The notes beneath the pieces are model-generated. The model worked only from the letters and a program-made list of their open reading frames with translations, was not told the origin of the DNA and did no database searches. From assembly GCA_030635835.1 (NCBI GenBank), contig DAOVYB010000018.1, forward strand, positions 1 through 14,980: a stretch of DNA of 14,980 nt, written 5' to 3'. Shown here piece after piece: positions 1 through 6,821 of the stretch. Within the stretch, counting starts at the first letter, position 1. Every line of letters begins with the position of its first letter. Source of the stretch: Gammaproteobacteria bacterium (lineage in GTDB: Bacteria; Pseudomonadota; Gammaproteobacteria; UBA6429). The position numbers and the translations under genes were made by a program.

Positions 1-378
1 AGCTGTCTTTTTCATTTTCTGCAGAATACGAGCAGAAACTTCTGGAGAAGCCATTTGTTTACCTTCAGCCTCTACCCATGCATCACCATTGTCTGCCTTA
101 ACAATTTTATAAGGCACCATAGAGATATCTTTTTGTACTTCATCATCTTCAAAGCGGCGACCGATTAAACGCTTAACCGCATAGATTGTATTTGTAGGAT
201 TTGTTACTGCTTGACGTTTAGCAGGTTGACCTACTAATACTTCATCATTTGCAAATGCGACTACTGAAGGAGTTGTGCGATCGCCTTCGCTGTTTTCAAT
301 TACTTTGACATTACCATTGTCCATGACTGATACGCATGAATTGGTTGTGCCTAAATCGATTCCGATTATCTTACCCAT
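1..378 (-). CDS. dnaK: Chaperone DnaK (Hsp70), N-terminal part only
   Basis: This is the start of the ATP-dependent Hsp70 chaperone, which folds and protects cytoplasmic proteins together with DnaJ and GrpE. Only the first 126 residues lie in the window; the gene continues past the left edge. The N-terminus reads [16 protein letters not shown], the phosphate-1 loop of the actin-like ATPase domain. Further in are [12 protein letters not shown] (residues 31-42) and YAVKRLIGR (66-74), both typical of proteobacterial DnaK. The ATG at 376-378 has a GGAG ribosome-binding site about 8 nt upstream. The gene lies downstream of grpE but is separated from it by a 302-bp gap holding a candidate heat-shock promoter and a MITE-like repeat, so it may be transcribed partly on its own. 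The identification is certain. Confidence 0.98.
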   Translation of the reverse strand, partial: MGKIIGIDLGTTNSCVSVMDNGNVKVIENSEGDRTTPSVVAFANDEVLVGQPAKRQAVTNPTNTIYAVKRLIGRRFEDDEVQKDISMVPYKIVKADNGDAWVEAEGKQMASPEVSARILQKMKKTA

Positions 379-394
379 AGTCTTACTCCGCTTA

Positions 395-580
395 AAATTC
401 TTATCACAAATAGCGAGAAACTCGATTACTGTGTTGAAACTTCTTCAAAATGCTCATGTACTCATCGTACACTCGACAACCGCTCCTGCGTTGTTCTACC
501 TTCGCCCGTCCATGGGCTCGTCCGCTTTTTCATCAATTTCGCCTTGTACTCAAGCTCCTCGCTATCTGTGAAAAGAATTT
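395..580. repeat. MITE-like inverted-repeat element between grpE and dnaK
   Basis: Two ends form long imperfect terminal inverted repeats. Positions 405-417 (CACAAATAGCGAG) match the reverse complement of 558-570 (CACAGATAGCGAG) with one mismatch. The match continues inward to about 429/546 with mainly transition differences, and outward through AAATTCTT (395-402) and AAGAATTT (573-580). The interior holds small hairpins, such as GTAC-TCATC-GTAC, GCCC-GTCCAT-GGGC and a bulged ACAAC/GTTGT stem. There is no convincing coding sequence inside; the plus-strand reading frame across it starts within antisense dnaK. The size (about 166-186 bp) and ends fit a non-autonomous miniature element. No clear target duplication was found. 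Whether it is present elsewhere in the genome cannot be seen from here. Confidence 0.7.
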
Positions 581-620
581 GATATTGATATTAATATTTA
601 AAATTGTTTAACTGGTTATT

Positions 621-648
621 TAATAGGGTCATTTACCCTATCTTCAAG
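621..648 (-). promoter_or_regulatory. Candidate RpoH (sigma-32) promoter for dnaK
   Basis: On the minus strand CTTGAA (648-643) is followed after 14 nt by CCCTATTA (628-621). This is close to the sigma-32 pattern CTTGAAA / CCCCATnT and within its usual spacing. A sigma-70 reading is also possible (TTGAAG, 16 nt, TATTAA). A perfect 7-bp dyad, ATAGGGT-N5-ACCCTAT (623-641), overlaps the spacer and the -10 region and could be an operator or chance. Transcripts would start near 614 and give dnaK a leader of roughly 235 nt containing the whole inverted-repeat element. Confidence 0.5.
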
Positions 649-680
649 CCTACTAAGAAATTTTTTCTATTTTTTCTGTA

Positions 681-1277
681 TTAATCTGTTTCTTTACCAC
701 TCTTATTTGAAGCTACAACGACCATTGCAGGACGAACAAGACGTTCGTTGAGCAAATAACCTTTTTGCATAACATCAATAATGGTATTGGGTTCATGCTC
801 AGGAGAGTCGATCATGGTCATTGCCTGATGATGCTCCGGATTAAATGTTTCACCATGCGGATGTACGCCTTTTATGCCGAATTTTTCGATAGCGGTTTCA
901 AACATCTTCAAGGTCATTTCAGTACCTTCGCGAAGCTTACTAACATCTGCATTTTCATCCATTGCAGCGGCTACGCCCATTTCCATGCTATCAATGACAG
1001 GAAGTAATTCCTGGGCAAATTTTTCCAAAGCGAATTTATGTGCATTAGCTAAATCACGCTCTGAGCGACGACGAATATTTTCCATTTCAGCTCGGTTGCG
1101 AACCAGTTGATCCCAGTTATCATCTGCTTTTGCTTCAGCCGCCGCTAATTTTTCTTGCAGAGATTCAATTGTGACTTCTTCTGTTTCTGGCGATTCTGAT
1201 GCCGTTGACTCAGCTGACTCTGTTGAAGATGCTTCAATTTCAGTCTCAACTTCTTGATTTTGTTCTGTTTCACTCAT
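681..1277 (-). CDS. grpE: Nucleotide exchange factor GrpE
   Basis: GrpE is the co-chaperone that releases ADP from DnaK. From the start chosen here the protein has 198 residues, matching the family. An acidic, Glu/Ser/Thr-rich N-terminal tail (about 1-40) leads into a charged helix suited to the GrpE dimer coiled coil (about 40-110). The C-terminal beta domain follows, with the GrpE-like sequences FGIKGVHPHGETFNPEHHQA and YLLNERLVRPAMVVV. The frame stays open 13 codons further upstream, but the internal ATG at 1275-1277 (MSETEQNQ) is preferred. It has a GGAG about 7 nt upstream, whereas the longer form would run toward a palindromic repeat and lacks family similarity. It lies between hrcA (167 bp upstream) and dnaK (302 bp downstream), all leftward. 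Confidence 0.96.
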   Translation of the reverse strand: MSETEQNQEVETEIEASSTESAESTASESPETEEVTIESLQEKLAAAEAKADDNWDQLVRNRAEMENIRRRSERDLANAHKFALEKFAQELLPVIDSMEMGVAAAMDENADVSKLREGTEMTLKMFETAIEKFGIKGVHPHGETFNPEHHQAMTMIDSPEHEPNTIIDVMQKGYLLNERLVRPAMVVVASNKSGKETD

Positions 1278-1307
1278 TCCTAACTCCGAAAAGGGTATTA
1301 AAATTTG

Positions 1308-1376
1308 AACCGCCAAGTCGCCAAGGGCGCCGAGAAAAAAATTTTAAAACTTGGCGTCCTTGGCGACTTGGCGGTT
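1308..1376. repeat. Palindromic intergenic repeat A (CGCCAAG type)
   Basis: Two 27-nt arms (1308-1334 and 1350-1376) are inverted copies with 25 of 27 positions matching, separated by a 15-nt AT-rich loop. Each arm starts AACC and contains three tandem units of about 8-9 nt based on CGCCAAG. It sits between hrcA and grpE inside a co-directional gene pair, so its RNA hairpin could act in processing or attenuation. Similar CGCCAAG palindromes are, to my recollection, common in environmental bacterial genomes. Confidence 0.85.
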
Positions 1377-1444
1377 AATAATCATCACCGAAAATAGTGG
1401 GATTTACAGTCTCTTCTCATATCTATTCCCATATATAAGGACAC

Positions 1445-2491
1445 TTACTCTGAACTCAAGAGTGATCCCAATAATTTTGCAGTCACATCCACCAGCGGGA
1501 TAACCCGATCATATGCCATACGCGTTGGGCCAATCACACCTAATACACCCACCACCTCTTCGCTGACCTTATAAGGTGATGTAATCACTGAACAACCATC
1601 AAATACGGCATAACCCGACTCCTCGCCAATAAAAACCTGCATACCCTCAGCCTGAATAGACTGATCAAGCACGTGCAATACATCACGCTTGGCATTGAAG
1701 GCATCAAATAGCTGACGCAGCTTTTCCATATTGGCCATTTCAGCGTAATCCATCAGGTTAGTTTGCCCTGCCATAATGAAGTCTTCATTATTTTGTTCGT
1801 CCACCACGTTATCTGTCATCTGAATCGCCATTTTCATAATGTGCTGCATATCATCTCTTTCTTGTTTCATGCTTTCCAAAACAGACTGGCGAATATGTGA
1901 CAGATCTTTGCCTATAAATTCCTGATTAAGATAGTTTGCCGTTTGAGTTAACTCTGACTCTGTAAAAGCACGCTCTGTATGAATCACCCTGTTCTGAACT
2001 TCCTGTTCGTTCACGACCAGAATGACTAAAATCCGATTTGAAGTCAGTGGTAAAAATTCTATATGGCGTAAGATGACTGCTTCACGACGAGGAATAGTGA
2101 CAACGCCAGCCATTTTAGTCATGCCGGATAACAATGATGATGCTTTGGTAATCAAGCCTTCCTGAGAGTCATCAATCCCCATTTCATTACGCAGCTTTTC
2201 AACTGCCTGCCCCTGTAGAGGCTTTACAGTCACTAGGTTATCAACAAATAAACGGTAGCCCTGTGGCGTTGGAATACGACCCGCTGAGGTGTGCGGTGAA
2301 ATTATCAGACCTAAATCCTCAAGATCCGCCATGACATTGCGAACCGTGGCTGGACTTAAATTAATCTTTTTATCATTGGATAAGGTTTTAGAAGCAACCG
2401 GTTGACCATCATTGATATAGTGTTCCACCAACACTTTAAATAACTGCTGAGAACGTTCATTCAGGTTGTTTAAGGTAGAATCTGTCGACAC
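1445..2491 (-). CDS. hrcA: Heat-inducible transcription repressor HrcA
   Basis: HrcA binds CIRCE operators and represses chaperone operons; its activity depends on GroEL. The protein has 348 residues, the normal family length. The N-terminal winged helix covers roughly residues 10-85, with the recognition segment SPATVRNVMADLEDLG (46-61) followed by TSAGRIPT (68-75), a family hallmark. A GAF-like and dimerisation region makes up the rest, including IGEESGYAVFDGCSVITSPY near the C-terminus. The start is GTG at 2489-2491; the ATG a few bases further upstream runs into a stop after two codons. No strong ribosome-binding site is visible. The gene heads the hrcA-grpE-dnaK cluster and has a CIRCE element upstream, so it should repress itself. 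It is divergent from nadK. Confidence 0.97.
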   Translation of the reverse strand: MSTDSTLNNLNERSQQLFKVLVEHYINDGQPVASKTLSNDKKINLSPATVRNVMADLEDLGLIISPHTSAGRIPTPQGYRLFVDNLVTVKPLQGQAVEKLRNEMGIDDSQEGLITKASSLLSGMTKMAGVVTIPRREAVILRHIEFLPLTSNRILVILVVNEQEVQNRVIHTERAFTESELTQTANYLNQEFIGKDLSHIRQSVLESMKQERDDMQHIMKMAIQMTDNVVDEQNNEDFIMAGQTNLMDYAEMANMEKLRQLFDAFNAKRDVLHVLDQSIQAEGMQVFIGEESGYAVFDGCSVITSPYKVSEEVVGVLGVIGPTRMAYDRVIPLVDVTAKLLGSLLSSE

Positions 2492-2530
2492 GTTTTTTTA
2501 TTCCATAGGATTTCGGGCAAGAATGTCAAA

Positions 2531-2557
2531 ATAGCACTCTTGTGATTCGAGTGCTAA
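2531..2557. promoter_or_regulatory. CIRCE operator (HrcA binding site)
   Basis: Positions 2531-2539 read ATAGCACTC and 2549-2557 read GAGTGCTAA, separated by exactly 9 nt. The CIRCE consensus is TTAGCACTC-N9-GAGTGCTAA, so 17 of 18 arm positions match. It lies 40 bp upstream of the hrcA GTG, the expected place for autoregulation of the hrcA-grpE-dnaK cluster. Confidence 0.95.
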
Positions 2558-2559
2558 TC

Positions 2560-2589
2560 AAATTAGCCGATTTTCCCGTTTAAGGTCAA
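2560..2589 (-). promoter_or_regulatory. Candidate hrcA promoter overlapped by CIRCE
   Basis: On the minus strand TTGACC (2589-2584) is followed after 18 nt by TAATTT (2565-2560). The -10 is weak but lies directly next to CIRCE, so HrcA bound there would cover the transcription start. A second option lies downstream of CIRCE: a perfect TTGACA (2529-2524) with a poor -10, TATGGA (2507-2502), after 16 nt. Sequence alone does not decide between them. Confidence 0.45.
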
Positions 2590-2747
2590 GCTTTTACATC
2601 GGTTATAAAAGATTTACGAAGATTGGCTTATTTGGGTCAACCTGTGCTAATTTATCACTACTTATTTAATAACATTATATTTTTAAAACACATCAATTCA
2701 CGATACGTTTCACAGCCAGATAATTGAAAATAAAATAAAGTAGATGC

Positions 2748-3626
2748 ATGAAAAATAGCTTCAATACCATCGGCCTAATAGGCAAATTTGCAGACACCAG
2801 TGTCGCATCAACAGTACTGGCACTTTCACGCATATTACAAGATCGTGGTTGTACCGTTTACCTGGATCGGGAAACTTCTCGTAATATAGGTGAACATGAT
2901 ATGGAAATTATCACCCGCCATGAAATTGGCAAACGTTGCGATCTTGCTGTTACCGTTGGTGGAGATGGCACCTTGCTTGATGCTGCCCGTGGACTGGTCA
3001 ATTTTGAAGTACCGATTCTCGGCATCAACCTGGGACGTCTGGGTTTTCTTGTAGATATTTCCCCCAATGAAATGTCCGAACGCATTGATGAAATCCTTAA
3101 TGGAGATTTTGAAGAAGAACACCGTATTCTTTTAAATACGGTCATTGAAAGTAGTGACAACCCCGCAAGTGAAAGTGATGCCTTTAATGATGTTGTTGTT
3201 CACAAATGGGAAGTTGCGCGAATGATAGAAACTGAAACCTATATAAATGGTAAGTTTCTTAACAGTATGCGCTCAGATGGCTTAATTGTTTCTACGCCAA
3301 CAGGTTCAACTGCCTATGCCCTTTCAGGCGGAGGCCCCATTCTGGAACCGGATATGGATGCCATGGTACTGGTACCTATTTGTCCACACACCATGAGTTA
3401 CCGCCCGATTGTTATAGGTGGAGATAGTAAAATTGAGATCATTGTAAAAGAAAATCAAAACTCTCACGCCCAGGTAACCTGTGATGGCCAGATTAATTTA
3501 GGGGTTGTTTCAGGTGATAAAATTACCATTAAGAAAAAAGAAAAAGTGGTACGCCTAATTCACCCTCGAAAACACAATCACTACGAAATACTACGTGCAA
3601 AACTTCACTGGGGTGAGCACTTTTAG
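2748..3626 (+). CDS. nadK: NAD kinase (ATP-NAD kinase)
   Basis: This cytoplasmic enzyme phosphorylates NAD to NADP using ATP. The protein has 292 residues, the same size as the enterobacterial enzyme. The diacylglycerol-kinase-like GGDGT motif is at residues 71-75 (VTVGGDGTLLDAA). The conserved N-D pair is in FNDVVVH (147-148). The glycine-rich substrate motif SDGLIVSTPTGSTAYALSGG spans 176-195. The C-terminal beta domain ends VRLIHPRKHNHYEILRAKLHW, as in other proteobacterial NadK. The gene is divergent from hrcA across 256 bp and is followed by recN, the arrangement seen in E. coli (grpE / nadK-recN-bamE). The ATG has only a weak purine stretch upstream. No oddities were seen. Confidence 0.98.
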   Translation: MKNSFNTIGLIGKFADTSVASTVLALSRILQDRGCTVYLDRETSRNIGEHDMEIITRHEIGKRCDLAVTVGGDGTLLDAARGLVNFEVPILGINLGRLGFLVDISPNEMSERIDEILNGDFEEEHRILLNTVIESSDNPASESDAFNDVVVHKWEVARMIETETYINGKFLNSMRSDGLIVSTPTGSTAYALSGGGPILEPDMDAMVLVPICPHTMSYRPIVIGGDSKIEIIVKENQNSHAQVTCDGQINLGVVSGDKITIKKKEKVVRLIHPRKHNHYEILRAKLHWGEHF

Positions 3627-3674
3627 ACAAATAATAGAAACTAAAATACCACAAAGAACAAAAATAAATCTTGA

Positions 3675-3749
3675 ACCACAGAGGACACAGGGGTTCACAG
3701 AGGAAAGCATTAAATAAAAACCTCTGTGAACCTCCGTGTCCTCTGTGGT
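3675..3749. repeat. Palindromic intergenic repeat B (CACAGAGG type)
   Basis: Two 29-nt arms (3675-3703 and 3721-3749) are inverted copies with 27 of 29 positions matching around a 17-nt loop. Each arm begins ACC and contains three units of CACAGAGG or CACAGGGG spaced 9-10 nt apart. It sits between nadK and recN, and a T-rich stretch follows the right arm, so it may also reduce read-through from nadK into recN. Confidence 0.85.
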
Positions 3750-3801
3750 AATAATGTTTTGATTTTTATTTACATGATGTTTTTTAAGTCTTTTAAATGA
3801 T

Positions 3802-3807
3802 TATAAT
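3802..3807 (+). promoter_or_regulatory. -10 box for recN just upstream of its ATG
   Basis: A perfect TATAAT ends 9 nt before the recN ATG at 3817, with no good -35 at 16-18 nt. Initiation about 7 nt downstream would begin the transcript within a few bases of the start codon, giving an almost leaderless mRNA. No Shine-Dalgarno sequence is visible between box and ATG, which fits that reading. Confidence 0.5.
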
Positions 3808-3816
3808 AACCACACT

Positions 3817-5493
3817 ATGCTGACACACATTCATATTTGGAATTTTGCTATTGTCGAGGCACTCGACATTGAACTCGAATCCGGCCTTTCGGTTTTAACC
3901 GGTGAGACTGGTGCGGGTAAATCTATTTTGCTTGATGCTTTAGGTTTAGCGTTGGGTGATCGTGCAGACAGTACTGTCATTCGTCATGGTGAGAATCGCG
4001 CAGAAATCAGTGTGACTTTTGATACCAGTGAAGCAGCTAATGCTGAAGCATGGTTAAAAGAGCATGAACTCGATAGTGAACATGAGTGTATTATTCGTCG
4101 TACCGTTTCTGAAAAAGGCCCATCTAAAGCCTTTATTAATGGCAAACCTGCCACGGTTCAGCAATTACGTGAGCTTGCTGAAATGCTGGTAGATTTACAT
4201 GGACAACATGAACACCAGTCTTTAATGAAAGCGGATATTCAGCAACAATTACTCGATGACTATGCCAACCACGCTACTTTAGTCAATAAGGTCAGCACGT
4301 CCTATACAGAATGGAACAAACTCAATACTGAATATAAAAAATTAAGCGCAGCAAAAAATGAACAGGATCATCGTCTTGATTTATTACGCTACCAGGTGAA
4401 TGAACTTGAAACACTGAATTTACTACCAGGTGAGTCTGCTCAACTCGACAATGAGCATAAGCGCTTATCCAATGCGAGCCAGTTATTACAAACAACAGAG
4501 CAAACGCTTCATGCTTTGGAAGAAAGTGATAATGGTTCAATCTCTCAACAGTTAAACCACTTTACTTTAGAATTACAACAGTTAGGTAAAACAGATAATA
4601 AACTCAATGAAATTGCAGCTTTACTCGACAATGCAATGATTCAGCTCAATGAAGCCAGTAGTGAATTACATCTGTATGTTGATAGTCTTGAGTTAGATCC
4701 TCAGCGCTTAAGTTACCTTGATGAACGCATTAGCAGTATTCATAATCTGGCTCGTAAACATCAGGTTGAACCCGATGAGCTTCCCACTTTACTCGAGAGC
4801 TTACAAAAAGAACTGGACTCGATTGAAAATGCAGATGGGCATCTGGAAAAACTACAGCAAGATATTTTAAACTCAGCAAACCACTATCAGCAAGCATCTC
4901 AACAATTAAGTAAAAGCCGAACAAAAGCAGCAAAAACCTTGTCCACCAAAGTCAGTGAAAATATGCAGGAGCTCGGCATGGAAGGCGGGGCTTTCGAAGT
5001 TGCTTTAAATGCTTATGAGACAGATTCATTCCATGCTAATGGTAATGAGCAAATAGAATTCCTTGTCAGTGCAAATCCTGGCTCACCGGCAAAATCGCTT
5101 AGTAAAGTTGCATCAGGTGGTGAAATTTCCCGTATCAGTTTAGCCATTCAAGTTATTGCAGCGGAGTCTACCCGTATTCCTACTCTCATATTTGATGAAG
5201 TTGATGTGGGTATTGGTGGCCGTGTTGCAGAAATTGTTGGACGCAAACTTAAACAGCTCGCAGCTCATCGTCAGGTCATTTGTGTCACCCACTTAGCACA
5301 GGTTGCTGCATTAGGTGAGCATCATTTACAAGTCAGCAAACAATCGGACTCTGCTACAACCATTAGTCAGATTAATTATCTTGATCAACCACAACGCGTA
5401 AAAGAACTGGCTCGCATGATGGGCGGCGTTGAAATCACAAAACAAACCCTATCTCACGCAGAAGAAATGCTGGGTCAAGTTGGAAACGGGTAA
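3817..5493 (+). CDS. recN: DNA repair protein RecN
   Basis: RecN is an SMC-like ATPase that acts early in repair of double-strand breaks. The protein has 558 residues, close to the usual 550-560. The N-terminal half-domain starts MLTHIHIWNFAIVEAL and carries the Walker A motif GETGAGKS (29-36). Long heptad-rich helices occupy about 150-400. The C-terminal half has the ABC signature SGGE (433-436) and Walker B LIFDE (457-461) with the following D-loop, then the switch histidine in VTHLAQVA (H492). All catalytic motifs are intact. The start matches family N-termini. No LexA box (CTGT-N8-ACAG) was found upstream, although recN is SOS-controlled in E. coli, so regulation may differ here. It converges with fur. 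Confidence 0.98.
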   Translation: MLTHIHIWNFAIVEALDIELESGLSVLTGETGAGKSILLDALGLALGDRADSTVIRHGENRAEISVTFDTSEAANAEAWLKEHELDSEHECIIRRTVSEKGPSKAFINGKPATVQQLRELAEMLVDLHGQHEHQSLMKADIQQQLLDDYANHATLVNKVSTSYTEWNKLNTEYKKLSAAKNEQDHRLDLLRYQVNELETLNLLPGESAQLDNEHKRLSNASQLLQTTEQTLHALEESDNGSISQQLNHFTLELQQLGKTDNKLNEIAALLDNAMIQLNEASSELHLYVDSLELDPQRLSYLDERISSIHNLARKHQVEPDELPTLLESLQKELDSIENADGHLEKLQQDILNSANHYQQASQQLSKSRTKAAKTLSTKVSENMQELGMEGGAFEVALNAYETDSFHANGNEQIEFLVSANPGSPAKSLSKVASGGEISRISLAIQVIAAESTRIPTLIFDEVDVGIGGRVAEIVGRKLKQLAAHRQVICVTHLAQVAALGEHHLQVSKQSDSATTISQINYLDQPQRVKELARMMGGVEITKQTLSHAEEMLGQVGNG

Positions 5494-5510
5494 AAAATAA
5501 ACAAAAAACT

Positions 5511-5591
5511 AACCACTGGGGTCACGGGGAACACTGGGAAACAATTATTATTAATCGCTTTTCCCCTGTGCACCCAGTGTTCCCCGTGGTT
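5511..5591. repeat. Palindromic intergenic repeat C (CACGGGGAA type)
   Basis: The left arm (5511-5541) and right arm (about 5560-5591) each hold three tandem 9-nt units of the form CACnGGGnn. The longest perfect pairing is 16 bp, 5523-5538 with 5573-5588, in a register shifted by one unit; the unshifted register matches imperfectly (about 23 of 31). It fills the gap between convergent recN and fur, with a T-rich tract to the right. It may serve as a bidirectional transcription barrier. Confidence 0.8.
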
Positions 5592-5627
5592 TATCTTATT
5601 ATTTTTTTGGTATCCTTCGAGGTAAAA

Positions 5628-6044
5628 CTAACCTGTTTTTTGGCAGTCTGCACACACTCCATATATATAGAGTGAATGATCTGTCATGGCATAGCCTTTT
5701 TCTTTGGCAATTTTCTTCTGCCGTTCTTCAATGGTTTCATCAACAAATTCATCTACCTTGCCGCAACGTATGCAAAGAATATGATCATGATGCTGCCCCT
5801 GTTCCATTTCAAAAACAGATTGCCCGCCTTCAAAGTGATGGCGCACAACAAGACCTGCAGCTTCAAACTGAGTGAGGACGCGATAAACTGTGGCTAAACC
5901 CACTTCTTCACCACTTTCGAGTAATGCCTTGTAAACATCTTCCGCACTCATATGCCGGACTTTGCTATTTTCCAGAAATTCCAGAATCTTCATTCTGGGT
6001 AATGTGGCTTTTAAACCGGCACGTTTTAATTCGCTACTATCCAT
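5628..6044 (-). CDS. fur: Ferric uptake regulator Fur
   Basis: Fur is the iron-responsive repressor of iron acquisition genes. The protein has 138 residues, slightly shorter than E. coli Fur (148). The winged helix spans about residues 10-80, with the recognition segment GLATVYRVLTQFEAAGLV (49-66). The metal motif HHDH is at 85-88. Two cysteine pairs are present, C91/C94 and C131/C134; the second pair is spaced CxxC, and H123 is also present. The start has a strong ribosome-binding site (GAGGAA, a few nt before ATG). It is divergent from bamE across about 100 bp and convergent with recN. No Fur box was recognised in the divergent gap. Zur or PerR is a less likely alternative, because the N-terminus and neighbourhood fit Fur. 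Confidence 0.94.
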   Translation of the reverse strand: MDSSELKRAGLKATLPRMKILEFLENSKVRHMSAEDVYKALLESGEEVGLATVYRVLTQFEAAGLVVRHHFEGGQSVFEMEQGQHHDHILCIRCGKVDEFVDETIEERQKKIAKEKGYAMTDHSLYIYGVCADCQKTG

Positions 6045-6145
6045 TATTCCTCACAACTTATTCATTTATGTATCACATCTCACTCGCATATTAAGCAGAC
6101 AATAGGGTATGATGCGTTTTTTAATCGTCGCATATTGGAACGAAA

Positions 6146-6472
6146 ATGAGAAGAGTTCTCATTCTTATTATTAGTCTGTTTTTTAGTCAGTTTCTTGCAA
6201 GTTGTGCCTATAAGCCCGACATGCAGCAAGGGAATACTTTAGATAAGAAACAGATATCTCAACTTAAAGTTGGCATGTCCCGGCAACAGGTCGTGTTTAT
6301 TATGGGAACCTCTTTATTAAAGGATCCCTTCCATAAAAATCGCTGGGATTATGTTTATACCTTTGCGAAAGGCCATGGCAAAGCAGAACGACGTTTACTC
6401 ACTTTATACTTTAAGCGTGATAAATTATCGAAAATTGATAAAAGTCAGATGAAAAAAATTATTCTGAAGTAG
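6146..6472 (+). CDS. bamE: Outer-membrane assembly lipoprotein BamE (SmpA/OmlA)
   Basis: BamE is a small lipoprotein of the BAM complex, which inserts beta-barrel proteins into the outer membrane. The protein has 108 residues. A type II signal peptide (1-19) ends in the lipobox LASC with the lipidated cysteine at C20. The residue at +2 is Ala, so transport to the outer membrane is expected. The mature protein starts with the family motif YKPDMQQGN (22-30). LKVGMSRQQVVFIMGTSLL, DPFHKNRWDYVY and a strand-rich C-terminus follow. A GGAA lies about 6 nt upstream of the ATG. It is divergent from fur and convergent with rnfH, the usual neighbourhood in gammaproteobacteria. Confidence 0.97.
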   Translation: MRRVLILIISLFFSQFLASCAYKPDMQQGNTLDKKQISQLKVGMSRQQVVFIMGTSLLKDPFHKNRWDYVYTFAKGHGKAERRLLTLYFKRDKLSKIDKSQMKKIILK

Positions 6473-6481
6473 TTAAGACAG

Positions 6482-6509
6482 GTCATTGCGCGCTATCGCT
6501 CGCAATGAC
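6482..6509. repeat. Hairpin between convergent bamE and rnfH
   Basis: The 9-bp arms GTCATTGCG (6482-6490) and CGCAATGAC (6501-6509) enclose a further GC/GC pair and a TATC loop. On the plus strand a T-rich stretch follows, so it probably terminates bamE. On the minus strand no U-tract follows. The GTCATTGCG palindrome also resembles a dispersed repeat type seen in many proteobacteria. Confidence 0.7.
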
Positions 6510-6521
6510 AGTTCGCTTTTG

Positions 6522-6821
6522 TTATTTTTTAGCTTCTTTTTTCTCTGCACGTTTACGACGTGATTCTTTTGGATCGGCTATCAGCGGGCGATAAATTTCA
6601 ATTCGATCTTTGTCTCGTAAAACCTGATCAGACTTGGTCACCTTACCAAAAATTCCTATTTTATTTTTTGTTAAGTCAATGTCAGTAAACTTCTCCAGTA
6701 CTCCGGAAAGTTTTACTGCCTGCTCAACTGTCGTGCCCTGCTCAACATCCAGAGAGATTAATGTCTGCTCTTCTGGTAAAGCATATACAACTTCAATAAA
6801 ATATTTATCTGGATTATCCAT
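6522..6821 (-). CDS. rnfH: RnfH family ubiquitin-like protein (RatB)
   Basis: This is a small beta-grasp protein of the RnfH/UPF0125 family, usually encoded directly after ratA; its biochemical role is not settled. From the chosen ATG (6819-6821) it has 99 residues starting [19 protein letters not shown], the typical N-terminus. The core contains [29 protein letters not shown] and the strongly conserved [19 protein letters not shown]. It ends in a lysine/arginine-rich tail. The frame is open 11 codons further upstream (ATG at 6852-6854), but that segment has no family similarity and would overlap ratA more deeply. The preferred start overlaps the end of ratA by 8 nt, which suggests coupled translation. 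Confidence 0.93.
   Translation of the reverse strand: MDNPDKYFIEVVYALPEEQTLISLDVEQGTTVEQAVKLSGVLEKFTDIDLTKNKIGIFGKVTKSDQVLRDKDRIEIYRPLIADPKESRRKRAEKKEAKK

Noticed and set aside
275..571. Plus-strand open frame of 98 codons across the dnaK start and the grpE-dnaK gap
   Set aside because: Its first third is antisense to the certain dnaK coding sequence and the rest runs through the inverted-repeat element; the translation shows no recognisable domain.
681..1316. Longer GrpE of 211 residues
   Set aside because: The extra 13 residues (MAVQILIPFSELG) lack family similarity and their codons include the ribosome-binding site of the better start at 1277.
3627..3816. Search for a LexA (SOS) box upstream of recN
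   Set aside because: The nearest CTGT sequences, inside the palindromic repeat, lack a matching ACAG at the proper distance.
1308..5591. CRISPR-like interpretation of the short tandem units
   Set aside because: Units are about 9 nt, directly adjacent and inverted; there are no unique spacers of constant length and no cas genes.
6045..6145. Fur box in the fur-bamE divergent gap
   Set aside because: No sequence approaching GATAATGATAATCATTATC was found; a weak ATGCG/CGCAT dyad (6112-6133) is too short to support an operator.
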